Of a stretch of DNA of 64,000 nucleotides, positions 17,845-26,624 are shown piece after piece. The notes under the pieces are model-generated. The model saw only the letters and a program-made list of their open reading frames with translations. It ran no database searches and was not told the DNA's origin. The translations under genes were made by a program, and so were the position numbers. Location of the stretch: assembly GCF_907177275.1 (NCBI RefSeq), contig NZ_CAJSLV010000001.1:62001-126000 (forward strand), in the 5' to 3' direction. The DNA comes from Actinacidiphila cocklensis (GTDB taxonomy: Bacteria > Actinomycetota > Actinomycetes > Streptomycetales > Streptomycetaceae). Positions within the stretch are counted from its first letter, which is position 1. The number at the start of each line of letters is the position of its first letter.

Positions 17845-19665
17845 ATGGACCGGTACCCCCCGATCGCCGATCACGGCCTGGTGGGCGACCTCCAGACCAC
17901 CGCGCTGGTCTCGTCCCAGGGCGTCGTCGACTGGTTCGCAGCGCCACGATTCGACTCGCCGAGCATCTTCGCCGCCCTGCTCGACCACGACGGCGGAGGC
18001 CACTTCCGCATCGCCCCCGAACACCCCGATCTCACGTGCAAGCAGCTCTACTACCCCGACACGGCGATCTTGGTGACGCGGTTCATGTCGCCGGACGGGG
18101 TGGGCGAGGTCATGGACTTCATGCCTCCGGACCAGAGCCGCACGCCGACAGACCGCCACACCCTCATCCGCCTGGTCCGCGCCGTGCGGGGAACCGTCGA
18201 CTTCGCCCTGGAGTGCCGGCCGCGTTTCGACTACGGCCGGGCCGAGCACCAGCTCGAGATCGGTGACAACGGTGCCCGGTTCCGCGCACCGGGCACCGAC
18301 GCGTTCCTGCAGGCCACGTTCCCGCTCGAAGGGGACGGCCGGGACGTGCTGGGTACCGTCCGTCTGAAGGCCGGGCAGAGCGCCGGGGCGGTGTTCACCG
18401 TCTGCGCGCCGGGAGGCGACGCGCCCGACCCCCTCACGACGGACGCGGTCGACGTACAGGTCGGGGAGGTCACGCGCTTCTGGCAGACCTGGCTGCGCCA
18501 GTCCCGCTACCGGGGCCGCTGGCCCGAGCTGGTGCACCGCTCGGTGATCACCCTGAAGCTGCTGACCTACGCCCCCAGCGGCGCGCTGGTCGCGGCGGCC
18601 ACAACGGGCCTGCCGGAGCAGGTCGGCGGGGAACGCAACTGGGACTACCGGTTCACCTGGGTACGCGACGGCTCGCTGTCGGTGCGCGCCATGCTCGACC
18701 TCGGCTTCGTCGAGGAGGCCACCGCGTTCGTCCACTGGCTGGTGGCACGGCTGCGCGAGCGTGAGGGCAAGGGGGACGAGCCGCTGCAGACGATGTACCG
18801 GATCGACGGCAGCCCCGATCTGCCCGAGGAGACCTTGGACCACTTCGAGGGCTACCGAGGGTCCGCGCCGGTGCGCATCGGGAACGGCGCCGTCGACCAG
18901 TTGCAGCTGGACATCTACGGAGAAGCGATCTACGCGGTGGCTCAGGGCCGCGAGATCGGGCAGCAGGCCACCTACGAGGCGTGGAAGACCGTGGCCAGGA
19001 CACTGGACTGGCTGGCCGATGCATGGGACCGGCCTGACGAGGGCATCTGGGAGACCCGCGGCGGCCGCGAGGACTTCACCTACAGCCGGGTGATGTCCTG
19101 GGCGGCTTTCGACCACGGACTGCGCCTGGCCGAGCACTTCCGCCGGCCCGCCGATATCGAGAAGTGGCGTGCGGCGCGCGATGCCATATTCGATCAGGTC
19201 ATGGACCGCGGCTGGAACGAGAAGGAGAACGCGTTCGTCCAGCACTACGGCGGCGACGTACTGGACGCCTCACTTCTGCTCATGCCGAGAGTCGGCTTCC
19301 TCGCCCCCAGGGACCCGATGTGGCTGTCCACCCTCGATGCCATGGACCGCAAGCTCGTCTCCGACAGCCTCGTCTACCGCTACGACCCGGCCGCCTCACC
19401 GGACGGACTGCGCGGCTCGGAAGGCACCTTCAGCCTGTGCACCTTCCTCTACGTCGACGCGCTGGCACGGGCCGGACGGCTGGAACAAGCCCGGTACACC
19501 TTCGAGAAGATGCAGACCTACGCCAACCACGTCGGACTGTTCGCCGAGGAGATCAGTCCCAGCGGGGAGCAACTGGGAAACTTCCCGCAGGCGTTCACCC
19601 ACCTCGCGCTCATCATGGCCGCCGGCACCCTCGATGACGCCCTCGACGCCGAGCACGGACGCTGA
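17845..19665 (+). CDS. GH15-family glycoside hydrolase (glucoamylase/trehalase-like)
   Basis: 606 residues, the usual length for bacterial GH15 proteins, no signal peptide. The N-terminal beta-domain starts PPIADHGLVGDLQTTALVS with VDWFAAPRFDSPS. The catalytic alpha barrel has GGERNWDYRFTWVRDGSL, LPEETLDHFEGYRGS (likely general acid Glu), VRIGNGAVDQLQLDIYGE and near the end FAEEISPSGEQLGNFPQ (likely general base). It should hydrolyse an alpha-glucoside; actinobacterial relatives include trehalases and glucoamylases, and sequence alone does not decide. GGAGAAACCC precedes the ATG. Confidence 0.88.
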   Translation: MDRYPPIADHGLVGDLQTTALVSSQGVVDWFAAPRFDSPSIFAALLDHDGGGHFRIAPEHPDLTCKQLYYPDTAILVTRFMSPDGVGEVMDFMPPDQSRTPTDRHTLIRLVRAVRGTVDFALECRPRFDYGRAEHQLEIGDNGARFRAPGTDAFLQATFPLEGDGRDVLGTVRLKAGQSAGAVFTVCAPGGDAPDPLTTDAVDVQVGEVTRFWQTWLRQSRYRGRWPELVHRSVITLKLLTYAPSGALVAAATTGLPEQVGGERNWDYRFTWVRDGSLSVRAMLDLGFVEEATAFVHWLVARLREREGKGDEPLQTMYRIDGSPDLPEETLDHFEGYRGSAPVRIGNGAVDQLQLDIYGEAIYAVAQGREIGQQATYEAWKTVARTLDWLADAWDRPDEGIWETRGGREDFTYSRVMSWAAFDHGLRLAEHFRRPADIEKWRAARDAIFDQVMDRGWNEKENAFVQHYGGDVLDASLLLMPRVGFLAPRDPMWLSTLDAMDRKLVSDSLVYRYDPAASPDGLRGSEGTFSLCTFLYVDALARAGRLEQARYTFEKMQTYANHVGLFAEEISPSGEQLGNFPQAFTHLALIMAAGTLDDALDAEHGR

Positions 19666-19668
19666 CAC

Positions 19669-20613
19669 GTGGTCATCCATCGGGCCACTGCGGGGATGCC
19701 CCGCTTGACAGCGGCGGAGTTCGACGCGCTGTACAAACGCCTCGCATCGGCCACCTCCTGGGCGAAAGGCGAGCGGGGCTCGCTGGTCGCTCTGACCCCA
19801 GGCCGGGTGGCGGCGGCAGCAAGGGACGTACGGCCCGGGCGGACGGTCACGCTCGCGGCGCCGGTGGAGACCTCGCCAGGCCCCGACAACCCGGAGCCCG
19901 CCACGCACACGATGCGCAACCCGCCGAAGCAGCACGCGGACACAGGGCTCCACTTCGCCAGAGACAGCTTCGCCATGAACGTGCACGGGGATACCGACAG
20001 CCACCTCGACGCCCTGTGCCACGTGATCTACGACGGCACCCTGCGCGGCAGCGTGCCCGCGAGCAGCGTCACGCCGGACGGTGCGACGACACTGTCCGTC
20101 GAGGCAGCCGCAGACGGGATCGTCGGACGCGGTGTGCTGCTGGACATCCCCCGGCTGCGAGGCGTGCCCTGGCTCGAACCCGGCGATCACGTGACTGCCG
20201 ACGACCTCGGTGCCGCGGAGGCCTCCCAGCGGGTTCGGATATCCGAGGGCGACCTGCTCTTCGTGCGGGTGGGTCACCGCAAGCGCCGGACAGCAATGGG
20301 GCCCTGGCGCACGGCAGAGGCGAGAGCCGGACTCCACCCCACTGCTCTGGAATTCCTCGCGGAGCGTCGGGTCGCGGTTCTGGGCAGCGACGGCAACAAC
20401 GACACCGCGCCCAGTTCCACCGAGGGCGTGGACTTTCCGGTTCACGTGCTGGCGATCCACGCCATGGGCCTGCACCTGCTGGACTACCTGCAGTTCGAGG
20501 ACCTGGTGCCGGTCTGTGAAGCCGAGCGGCGCTGGTCGTTCCTCTGCGTGATCGCCCCGCTGCGTCTGCCGGGCGCCACCGGCTCACCCGTGAACCCCAT
20601 CGCCATCGTGTGA
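19669..20613 (+). CDS. Cyclase-family (kynurenine formamidase-like) hydrolase
   Basis: 314 residues. It has the cyclase-family metal region (HGDTDSHLDALCHVIYDG, a variant of HxGTHxDxxxH), LLDIPRLRGVPWLEPGDHV, SEGDLLFVRVGH and NDTAPSSTEGVDFPVHVLAIHAMG. Such enzymes hydrolyse formamides or related amide/ester bonds in the cytoplasm; the substrate here is unknown. The GTG at 19669, 3 nt after the GH15 stop, suggests an operon with it; the ATG at 19696 is a plausible alternative start. Confidence 0.8.
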   Translation: MVIHRATAGMPRLTAAEFDALYKRLASATSWAKGERGSLVALTPGRVAAAARDVRPGRTVTLAAPVETSPGPDNPEPATHTMRNPPKQHADTGLHFARDSFAMNVHGDTDSHLDALCHVIYDGTLRGSVPASSVTPDGATTLSVEAAADGIVGRGVLLDIPRLRGVPWLEPGDHVTADDLGAAEASQRVRISEGDLLFVRVGHRKRRTAMGPWRTAEARAGLHPTALEFLAERRVAVLGSDGNNDTAPSSTEGVDFPVHVLAIHAMGLHLLDYLQFEDLVPVCEAERRWSFLCVIAPLRLPGATGSPVNPIAIV

Positions 20614-20858
20614 ATGCCTGGTGTTCTGATGGGGGCGCCTTGAAGCAGCGCCCTGCGTGGTGCGGGCGTCAGTAACCGGTGCCGCGCAGGGAAGGTCGAA
20701 GAAGCCCGCGTATCGGCCGCGTCGGCTATCAGACCAAATGCGGACAAAACGTTCGGCAAATGACCGTTATGCGCAGTCTGCTCTGGCAGAGTCGATGACT
20801 GTTCAGGGGTGCGCGAAGTCAGGCGCCCCAAGCGCCCAGTGACCGGGAAGTGCCATGA

Positions 20859-21614
20859 GTGACGCAGGAGGCAGCTCCGGCCGGAACGCAGACCGGAATA
20901 CGGATCGCAGTGCTGAGGACCGTCCTGCTTCCCCGGCCCCGGACGCGGAGAGTCCGGCTCAGCCGGGCGCCGGGGGGGTCGGGCGGAGCACACGCTGCGC
21001 CCGCGGGTCCTGGCGAGGGACCGCGGCCGCCGTCCTGGCGGGCGCTGATCACCGGCCTGCTGATCGCCCTTGCCATGGCCGGCATCATGGTCACGACCTA
21101 CGTGTCGGCGCAGCACGACGTGGTCGCCCGCGACCTTCCGTGGGGCGTGACCGGCGGCTCACCACTCCTCAACGCCTACCCGGACGTCGGTACCAACTTC
21201 TGGCCTTTGTGGGGAGAGTTCACCCTCATCTGCCTGTCCATCGCGCTCTTCGCTGCGACTCTCCAGAGCCTGATCGGCCCGATGGGCACCCTGCTCACAG
21301 TGGTCGCCGTCATCTTCTTCGGGAACCCCTCCACCGGCGGCGTCAACGGAACCGCGTACCTGCCGGCCTTCTGGGAGGACGTCGGCCCCATCCTGCCCCC
21401 GTGGAACGGAGTGACCCTGATCCGCAACACGCTCTACTTCGATGGCAACTCCATCACCCAGCAGCTCGTAGTCCTGAGCATCTACGTCGTCGTCGGGGCC
21501 GCACTCGTCATCATTGCCACCTTCGGCCCCGGGCAGTGGTGGCGCCGCGCCAAGCGACGCCCGCCCATCGGTCCCGACGAACAGACCGGTATCGCCGCCG
21601 TCCCGCCGGCGTGA
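20859..21614 (+). CDS. Membrane protein resembling the C-terminal part of YhgE/DUF3533 proteins
   Basis: 251 residues. After a ~60-residue Pro/Arg-rich cytoplasmic start come four or so hydrophobic segments (SWRALITGLLIALAMAGIMV; WGEFTLICLSIALFAATL; LLTVVAVIFFGNPSTGG; LVVLSIYVVVGAALVII). The late part, NPSTGG to LPAFWEDVGPILPPWNGVT, resembles the C-terminus of ABC-2-like YhgE/DUF3533 membrane proteins. The large extracytoplasmic loop between the first and second segments of that family is missing. The GTG at 20859 sets this frame; the ATG at 20855 is in another frame and gives no membrane protein. Function unknown. Confidence 0.65.
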   Translation: MTQEAAPAGTQTGIRIAVLRTVLLPRPRTRRVRLSRAPGGSGGAHAAPAGPGEGPRPPSWRALITGLLIALAMAGIMVTTYVSAQHDVVARDLPWGVTGGSPLLNAYPDVGTNFWPLWGEFTLICLSIALFAATLQSLIGPMGTLLTVVAVIFFGNPSTGGVNGTAYLPAFWEDVGPILPPWNGVTLIRNTLYFDGNSITQQLVVLSIYVVVGAALVIIATFGPGQWWRRAKRRPPIGPDEQTGIAAVPPA

Positions 21615-21652
21615 GCCGGTTCCTGAGACCCGCGTCAACACGGAGGAACAGC

Positions 21653-22177
21653 ATGGGCGACAGCACTTCGGTGCCTGCGGTCATCGTGGTCATGGGCGTC
21701 TCGGGGAGCGGGAAGTCCACCGTAGGGGCGCTTCTCGCCGAGCGGCTTCAGGTGCCCTTCCTGGAGGCGGACGATCTCCATCCGGCGGCGAACCGCGCCA
21801 CGATGGCCGCCGGCCGGCCGCTGACCGAGCAGGATCGCCGGCCCTGGCTGCAGGACTTGGCCCGGTGGATCCGGCAGGTGACGGCGTCCGGCAGCGGGGG
21901 AGTCATGGCGTGCTCGGCGCTCAGGTACGAGTATCGCGAGGTGTTCCGCCGAGCGGGGGCGGGAGTCTGGTTCCTGCATCTGGCGGTTGGTGAGGCGGCA
22001 GCCCGCCGGCGGGTCGCCGGGCGCGCGGGGCACTTCATGCCCGCCGCGCTCGTGGACTCCCAGTACGCCGACCTGGAACCTTTGCGGCCCGACGAGCCCG
22101 GCCTGACCGTGGACGCGGAGGAGTCCGCGCAGGCGATCGTCAACCAGGCGTCGGCCGCCCTGCGGACGATCGGGTGA
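21653..22177 (+). CDS. gntK: Gluconokinase
   Basis: 174 residues, the normal size for GntK. The P-loop MGVSGSGKST (Lys21), EADDLHPAANRATMAAGRPL, DRRPWLQDLARWI and ACSALRYEYREVFR are typical. It phosphorylates D-gluconate to 6-phosphogluconate in the cytoplasm. A GGAGG lies 7 nt before the ATG. No gluconate permease is adjacent. The membrane protein upstream ends 38 nt before it and may be co-transcribed. Confidence 0.9.
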   Translation: MGDSTSVPAVIVVMGVSGSGKSTVGALLAERLQVPFLEADDLHPAANRATMAAGRPLTEQDRRPWLQDLARWIRQVTASGSGGVMACSALRYEYREVFRRAGAGVWFLHLAVGEAAARRRVAGRAGHFMPAALVDSQYADLEPLRPDEPGLTVDAEESAQAIVNQASAALRTIG

Positions 22178-22345
22178 AGACCGGCCCGGCCCCCTGCCGC
22201 CTGCACGCCGGCTTCCGGCTCGCCCGATAGCCTGCAATTCGGGGTCGATGTCCCCTTTCGTCAGATAGCTGTCCGACCGGTCCCCGGGCGGGGCCGGCCG
22301 ATGTCCGGACCAGGGCAGCCCACGACTCCAGAACGGGGCCTTCGT

Positions 22346-23926
22346 ATGGCCGGCGATCACCACTACGACGTCATCGTCATCGGCAGCGGAGCGGGCGGCG
22401 GAACCCTCGCCCACCGTCTGGCCCCCAGCGGCAAGCGGGTCCTGATCCTCGAACGCGGCGACTACCTGCCTCGGGAGCGGGACAACTGGGATTCCACCGC
22501 GGTGTTCGTCACGGGCAAGTACCGGGCCCCGGAGTTCTGGTACGACAAGCACGGCGAGCGGTTCCCTCCTGAGGTCAACTACTACGTCGGCGGGAACACC
22601 AAGTTCTACGGCGCCGCCCTGTTCCGCCTGCGGCCGGAGGACTTCGGGGAGCTCCGCCACCACGACGGGATCTCCCCGGCGTGGCCGATCGGCTACGAGG
22701 ACCTGGAGCCGTACTACACGCAGGCCGAGCAGCTCTATCTGGTCCACGGACGGCACGGCGAGGACCCCACCGAAGGCCCTGCGAGCGGCCAGTACCCCCA
22801 TCCCCCGGTGGAGCACGAGCCGCGCATCCAGCAGCTCAGCGACGACCTGGAGAAGCGGGGCCTGCACCCTTTCCATCTGCCGATCGGCGTGAACCTCACC
22901 CAGGACGGGCACGGCCGGGCGACGCACACCAGCGTCTGCATCCGCTGCGACCGGGTCGACGGGTTCCCGTGCCTGATGAGCGCGAAGTCCGACGCGCAGG
23001 TGATCTGCGTCGACCCCGCCCTCGAACACGACAACGTCACGATGGTGACCAACGCCGACGTCCAGCGCCTGGAGACCGACCCGGCAGGCCGCACCGTGAC
23101 CGGTGTGGTCGCACAGCTCGCGGACGGCACGACGGAAACGTTCAGCGGTGACATCGTGGTGGTCGCCTGTGGCGCGGTGAACTCCGCGGTGCTGCTGCTG
23201 CGTTCGGCAAACGACCGGCATCCCGGGGGGCTGGCCAACGGCTCGGACGTCGTGGGGCGCCACTACATGCGGCACAACAACGTGGCGCTGATGGCCGTGT
23301 CGAAGGAGCCGAACCCCACCAGGTTCCAGAAGACGCTGGCCCTGCACGACTGGTATCTGGGCGCCGACGACTGGGACTACCCGCTCGGCGGCATCCAGAT
23401 GCTCGGCAAGTCGGACGCCGACCAGATCCACGGCGAGGCGCCGCGCTGGGCCGGCGTGGTCTCGCCCGACATGCCGTTCGAGGTCCTCGCCCACCACGCG
23501 GTGGACTTCTGGCTGTGCGGGGAGGATCTGCCGCTGCCCGACAGCCGCGTCACCCTCGACAAGGACGGCGGCATCCACCTGGCTCTGGACGAGAAGAACA
23601 ACATCGCGGGCCTCAAGCGTCTCCGGCACAAGCTGGAGAAGATGCTCGGGCACCTGGGAATGCACGAGCACCGGCTGTTGTCGCACAGCATCTACCTGCA
23701 CAAGGGGATGCCCATCGGGGCCACCGCCCACCAGGCCGGCACCGTCAGGTTCGGCACGGACCCCGCCGCATCGGCGCTGGACGTCAACTGCAAGGCGCAC
23801 GACCTGGACAACCTCTACGTCGTGGACACGTCCTTCTTCCCCAGCATCGGCGCGGTCAATCCGTCGCTGACGGCCATGGCCAACGCCTTGCGGGTCGGGG
23901 ACCACCTCATCGAGCGGCTGGGCTGA
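22346..23926 (+). CDS. GMC-family FAD-dependent oxidoreductase
   Basis: 526 residues. The N-terminus is a Rossmann FAD motif (DVIVIGSGAGGGTLAHRLA) followed by VLILERGDYLPRE. GGNTKFYGAALFRLR, VACGAVNSAVLLLRSAN and the C-terminal VDTSFFPSIGAVNPSLTAMANALR complete the glucose-methanol-choline pattern, including the conserved NPSLT stretch. It should oxidise an alcohol or sugar hydroxyl; the substrate is not evident. The ATG at 22346 is chosen because it begins just before the FAD motif; an in-frame ATG at 22301 would add 15 residues. Confidence 0.85.
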   Translation: MAGDHHYDVIVIGSGAGGGTLAHRLAPSGKRVLILERGDYLPRERDNWDSTAVFVTGKYRAPEFWYDKHGERFPPEVNYYVGGNTKFYGAALFRLRPEDFGELRHHDGISPAWPIGYEDLEPYYTQAEQLYLVHGRHGEDPTEGPASGQYPHPPVEHEPRIQQLSDDLEKRGLHPFHLPIGVNLTQDGHGRATHTSVCIRCDRVDGFPCLMSAKSDAQVICVDPALEHDNVTMVTNADVQRLETDPAGRTVTGVVAQLADGTTETFSGDIVVVACGAVNSAVLLLRSANDRHPGGLANGSDVVGRHYMRHNNVALMAVSKEPNPTRFQKTLALHDWYLGADDWDYPLGGIQMLGKSDADQIHGEAPRWAGVVSPDMPFEVLAHHAVDFWLCGEDLPLPDSRVTLDKDGGIHLALDEKNNIAGLKRLRHKLEKMLGHLGMHEHRLLSHSIYLHKGMPIGATAHQAGTVRFGTDPAASALDVNCKAHDLDNLYVVDTSFFPSIGAVNPSLTAMANALRVGDHLIERLG

Positions 23927-23952
23927 CCGGCCGAGGACAGTCCTGTCGCCGT

Positions 23953-23984
23953 GGATCGGCGGACGCGTCCGCCGCCGCCGATCC
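23953..23984. terminator. Hairpin between convergent genes
   Basis: GGATCGGCGG (23953-23962) pairs with CCGCCGATCC (23975-23984), loop 12 nt. It lies between the GMC gene and the converging cydB and can serve both. Confidence 0.5.
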
Positions 23985-24014
23985 GCCGGCCGCCGGGTCG
24001 GGTCCGGCTCTCCG

Positions 24015-25058
24015 CTACAGGTTGTCCCCGGGCAGGCCCGCGGCGTGGGTGTCGGTGTCGGTCAGTTCCTGCAGCCTGCCCTTCGTGTCCAGCCGGTAGA
24101 CCAGCGCCAGCGCCGGACCCACCAGAACGACTGCGATGAGGGCCACCAGCCCGAGCCAGCGAAGGGCGTGCGGGGCGCCGGCCCCCTGGGCCACCGTCAG
24201 CGTGGTCGGCAGCAGGTAGGGGCGCTGGGCGAAGCCCCAGGCCACGACGGCGAGCGCGACCGTGGCCACCGAGGTGTAGCGCGTCCAGCGGTGGGCGCGG
24301 ACCATCAGCAGGAGCACGGTGGCGACGCCGAAGAACGCGGCAAGTACCACGAAGAGCAGGCCGAGCCCCCGGGTGAGGCCGTGCCAGACGTACCGGGCGT
24401 CGTGGTGGGTGACCGGCAGCGCGATCACGGCCAGGACGACCACGGCGCCGAAGGCGAGCACGGCCCGCAGGCGGAAGTAGTCGACCAGGTCCTCCGCACC
24501 GAACCGGCGGGCGTCCGTGCTGAGGAAGACGGCGCCGAGGAAGGCGGTGGCCGCGATGGCGAGCAGGCCCGCCAGGATCGATGTCGGATTGCTCCACACG
24601 TGCGCGGAGGCGGGAGTGCCCACCGCGACGCGCCCCGAGGCGACGCCGCCGAGGACGGACCCGAGGAAGTAGGGCGTGAGTAGCGAGGCGATCGCGAACA
24701 CGGCGCCGAAGATCCGCCGCCGGGCGATCCGTCGGCTCGGTTTGCGCAGGGCGAACCCCGCGCCGCGCAGCACCGTCCCAACCGCCGCGAGGAGCAAGGG
24801 CAGCCACAGTGCGGTGAACACGGCCTGGAACATGGTGGGGAAGCCGGTCCACATCAGGATGAGGACGAAGATCAGCCAGACGTTGTTGACCTCCCACACC
24901 GGTGCCATGGCGCGGTCGATCAGCCAGCGGGGTCGTTTGCCGCGGTCGGCTCCGCCGGCCAGCAGGTCCCAGAAGCCCGCGCCGTAGTCGGTGCCCCCGC
25001 CGCAGGCGTAGGCGGCGATGACCACGATCAGGACCCAGGCGATGGTGTCGGCCATCAT
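24015..25058 (-). CDS. cydB: Cytochrome bd-type quinol oxidase subunit II
   Basis: 347 residues, about eight to nine membrane segments. It opens ADTIAWVLIVVIAAYACGGG with GTDYGAGFWDLLAGG and VWEVNNVWLIFVLILMWTGFP, the standard CydB start. It pairs with CydA in the membrane to reduce oxygen with electrons from quinol. Its ATG overlaps the cydA stop (ATGA), so the two are co-translated. No cydCD assembly transporter genes are in the window. Confidence 0.92.
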   Translation of the reverse strand: MMADTIAWVLIVVIAAYACGGGTDYGAGFWDLLAGGADRGKRPRWLIDRAMAPVWEVNNVWLIFVLILMWTGFPTMFQAVFTALWLPLLLAAVGTVLRGAGFALRKPSRRIARRRIFGAVFAIASLLTPYFLGSVLGGVASGRVAVGTPASAHVWSNPTSILAGLLAIAATAFLGAVFLSTDARRFGAEDLVDYFRLRAVLAFGAVVVLAVIALPVTHHDARYVWHGLTRGLGLLFVVLAAFFGVATVLLLMVRAHRWTRYTSVATVALAVVAWGFAQRPYLLPTTLTVAQGAGAPHALRWLGLVALIAVVLVGPALALVYRLDTKGRLQELTDTDTHAAGLPGDNL

Positions 25059-26545
25059 CGGGCACCGCCGGAGGGGCCGGATTCGGAACGGCTGCCGGTC
25101 GCGGCGCCGACGGCTGCGGGGTCGGGCGCGCCCCTGGGCCCGTAGGGTGTGTCGACTTCCGGATCGACGGGGGCGAGCGTTCCCGCCGCGGCCTCGTCGG
25201 CGATCCGCCAGCGCGTGCGCATCTTGAGGACGACGGCCAGGAACGATCCGAAGACCGCGACATACACCGCGATGACGACGCCGAGCGTGGCCCAGATCCC
25301 GGCGGCCTGCGTGTGCGTGACGGCCTCGGACACGCGCATGTTGTTGTAGACGATCCAGGGCTGGCGGCCGACTTCCGTGGTGACCCACCCGCACTCGACC
25401 GTCACCAGGCAGGCCGCGCCCGCGATCGCGGCGACCCGGAAGAACAAGCGGTTGAGCGGCAGGTCCCGGTGCCGCCACCAGATCCACGCGTACCACAGGG
25501 CCAGCAGGATCAGGACGCTGCCGATGGTGGCCATGATGTCGAACGCGAAGTGCACGATCGTCGCCTCGGTCGGGGTCGGACGATCCGCGGCCGGCACCGA
25601 GGTCAGCCCGGTCACCTTGGTGTCGGGCCTGAACCCGGCCAGGATCGAGTCCAGTTGGGGGATCTTGATGCCGCCGGCGATGGTCCCGTCGGCGTTGAGC
25701 CGCCCGAAGACGTACTCGGGCACGTGCGTGTCGGTCTTCCAGACGATCTCCATGGCCGCGAACTTGACCGGCTGCTTGTGGAAGACCGCACGTGCGGCGT
25801 TGTCCCCGAGGAAGAACTGGACCGGGGTGAGGATCGCCGCGATGGTGAACGGCACCGTGAAACCGAGTTTGTGGTAGCGGTCGCGGCGGCCTCGCAGCCA
25901 GCCGACCGCGTACACGCCGGCGACCACATAGCCCGCGGTCATGAACATCGCGACCACGAAGTGCCAGTACTCCGGCCCGAACATCGGCGTGAACACGGCC
26001 TTGCGCACATCGACGTCCACCGGAACGCCCTGGGCGTCGAGAGTGAACCCGCGCGGAGTGTTCATCCACGCGTTGGCCGCGATGATGCCGAACGCCCCCA
26101 TCACCGCGGCGAGCGGCAACGGCACGGCCAGCCAGAAATGCGTCCAGGGCTTGAGCCGGCGCCAGCCGTAGAGGTAGACCGCGATCATCACGGCTTCGAG
26201 GAAGAACGCCCACGCCTCCACACCGAAGCCGAGGCCGAAGACATCGCCCCAGCGCCCCATCATCCCCGGCCACAACAAGCCGAACTCGAAGGACAGCACG
26301 GTCCCGGTGACGACGCCGATGGCGAACTGCACCGCCATCACCGCCGACCAGCGCCGGGCGAGCTTCAGGGCCACAGGGTCGTTGCGGCGCAGTGCCCGGT
26401 AGTGCATCACCAGCGTGATGAAGGGCAGCGCCACCCCGAAGGGGACCAGCAGAATGTGCGAGGCCAGGGTGAAGGCCATCATCTCGCGGGACGGCAGGAG
26501 CTGGGACGGCGTGCTGTTCGCCAGATGGACTGCTGTGCTGAGCAT
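25055..26545 (-). CDS. cydA: Cytochrome bd-type quinol oxidase subunit I
   Basis: 496 residues, multi-spanning haem protein. FTLASHILLVPFGVALPFI carries the N-terminal His region, and EFGLLWPGMMGRWGDVFGL, FFLEAVMIAVYLYGW, FFLGDNAARAVFHKQPVKFAAMEI and ECGWVTTEVGRQPWIVYNN follow the family order. It oxidises quinol at the outer side of the membrane and reduces oxygen. A 6-bp hairpin with a CTCG loop (26564-26579) lies just before the start. An NDH-2 gene 79 nt upstream supplies the quinol. Confidence 0.92.
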   Translation of the reverse strand: MLSTAVHLANSTPSQLLPSREMMAFTLASHILLVPFGVALPFITLVMHYRALRRNDPVALKLARRWSAVMAVQFAIGVVTGTVLSFEFGLLWPGMMGRWGDVFGLGFGVEAWAFFLEAVMIAVYLYGWRRLKPWTHFWLAVPLPLAAVMGAFGIIAANAWMNTPRGFTLDAQGVPVDVDVRKAVFTPMFGPEYWHFVVAMFMTAGYVVAGVYAVGWLRGRRDRYHKLGFTVPFTIAAILTPVQFFLGDNAARAVFHKQPVKFAAMEIVWKTDTHVPEYVFGRLNADGTIAGGIKIPQLDSILAGFRPDTKVTGLTSVPAADRPTPTEATIVHFAFDIMATIGSVLILLALWYAWIWWRHRDLPLNRLFFRVAAIAGAACLVTVECGWVTTEVGRQPWIVYNNMRVSEAVTHTQAAGIWATLGVVIAVYVAVFGSFLAVVLKMRTRWRIADEAAAGTLAPVDPEVDTPYGPRGAPDPAAVGAATGSRSESGPSGGAR

Positions 26546-26563
26546 GGGTGCCTCGGTGGTCTT

Positions 26564-26579
26564 CCCCGCCTCGGCGGGG
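26564..26579 (-). promoter_or_regulatory. Small hairpin in the cydA leader
   Basis: CCCCGC, loop CTCG, GCGGGG lies about 20 nt upstream of the cydA start, between NDH-2 and cydA. It could tune translation or termination inside the operon. Short GC hairpins are common in this DNA, so significance is uncertain. Confidence 0.3.
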
Positions 26580-26624
26580 ACTGCAGGACGAGTGGTGGCG
26601 GAAAGGAAGCAACGTCCCGGCGAA

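Noticed and set aside
20671..20690. Single AGTAACC/GGTAAC-like half-site before the membrane protein gene
   Set aside because: Only one heptamer, no 11-bp partner and no -10 at the proper distance.
20855..21652. ATG frame from 20855 running into gluconokinase
   Set aside because: It gives no membrane segments and is a different frame from the clear hydrophobic protein at 20859; gluconokinase has its own start at 21653.
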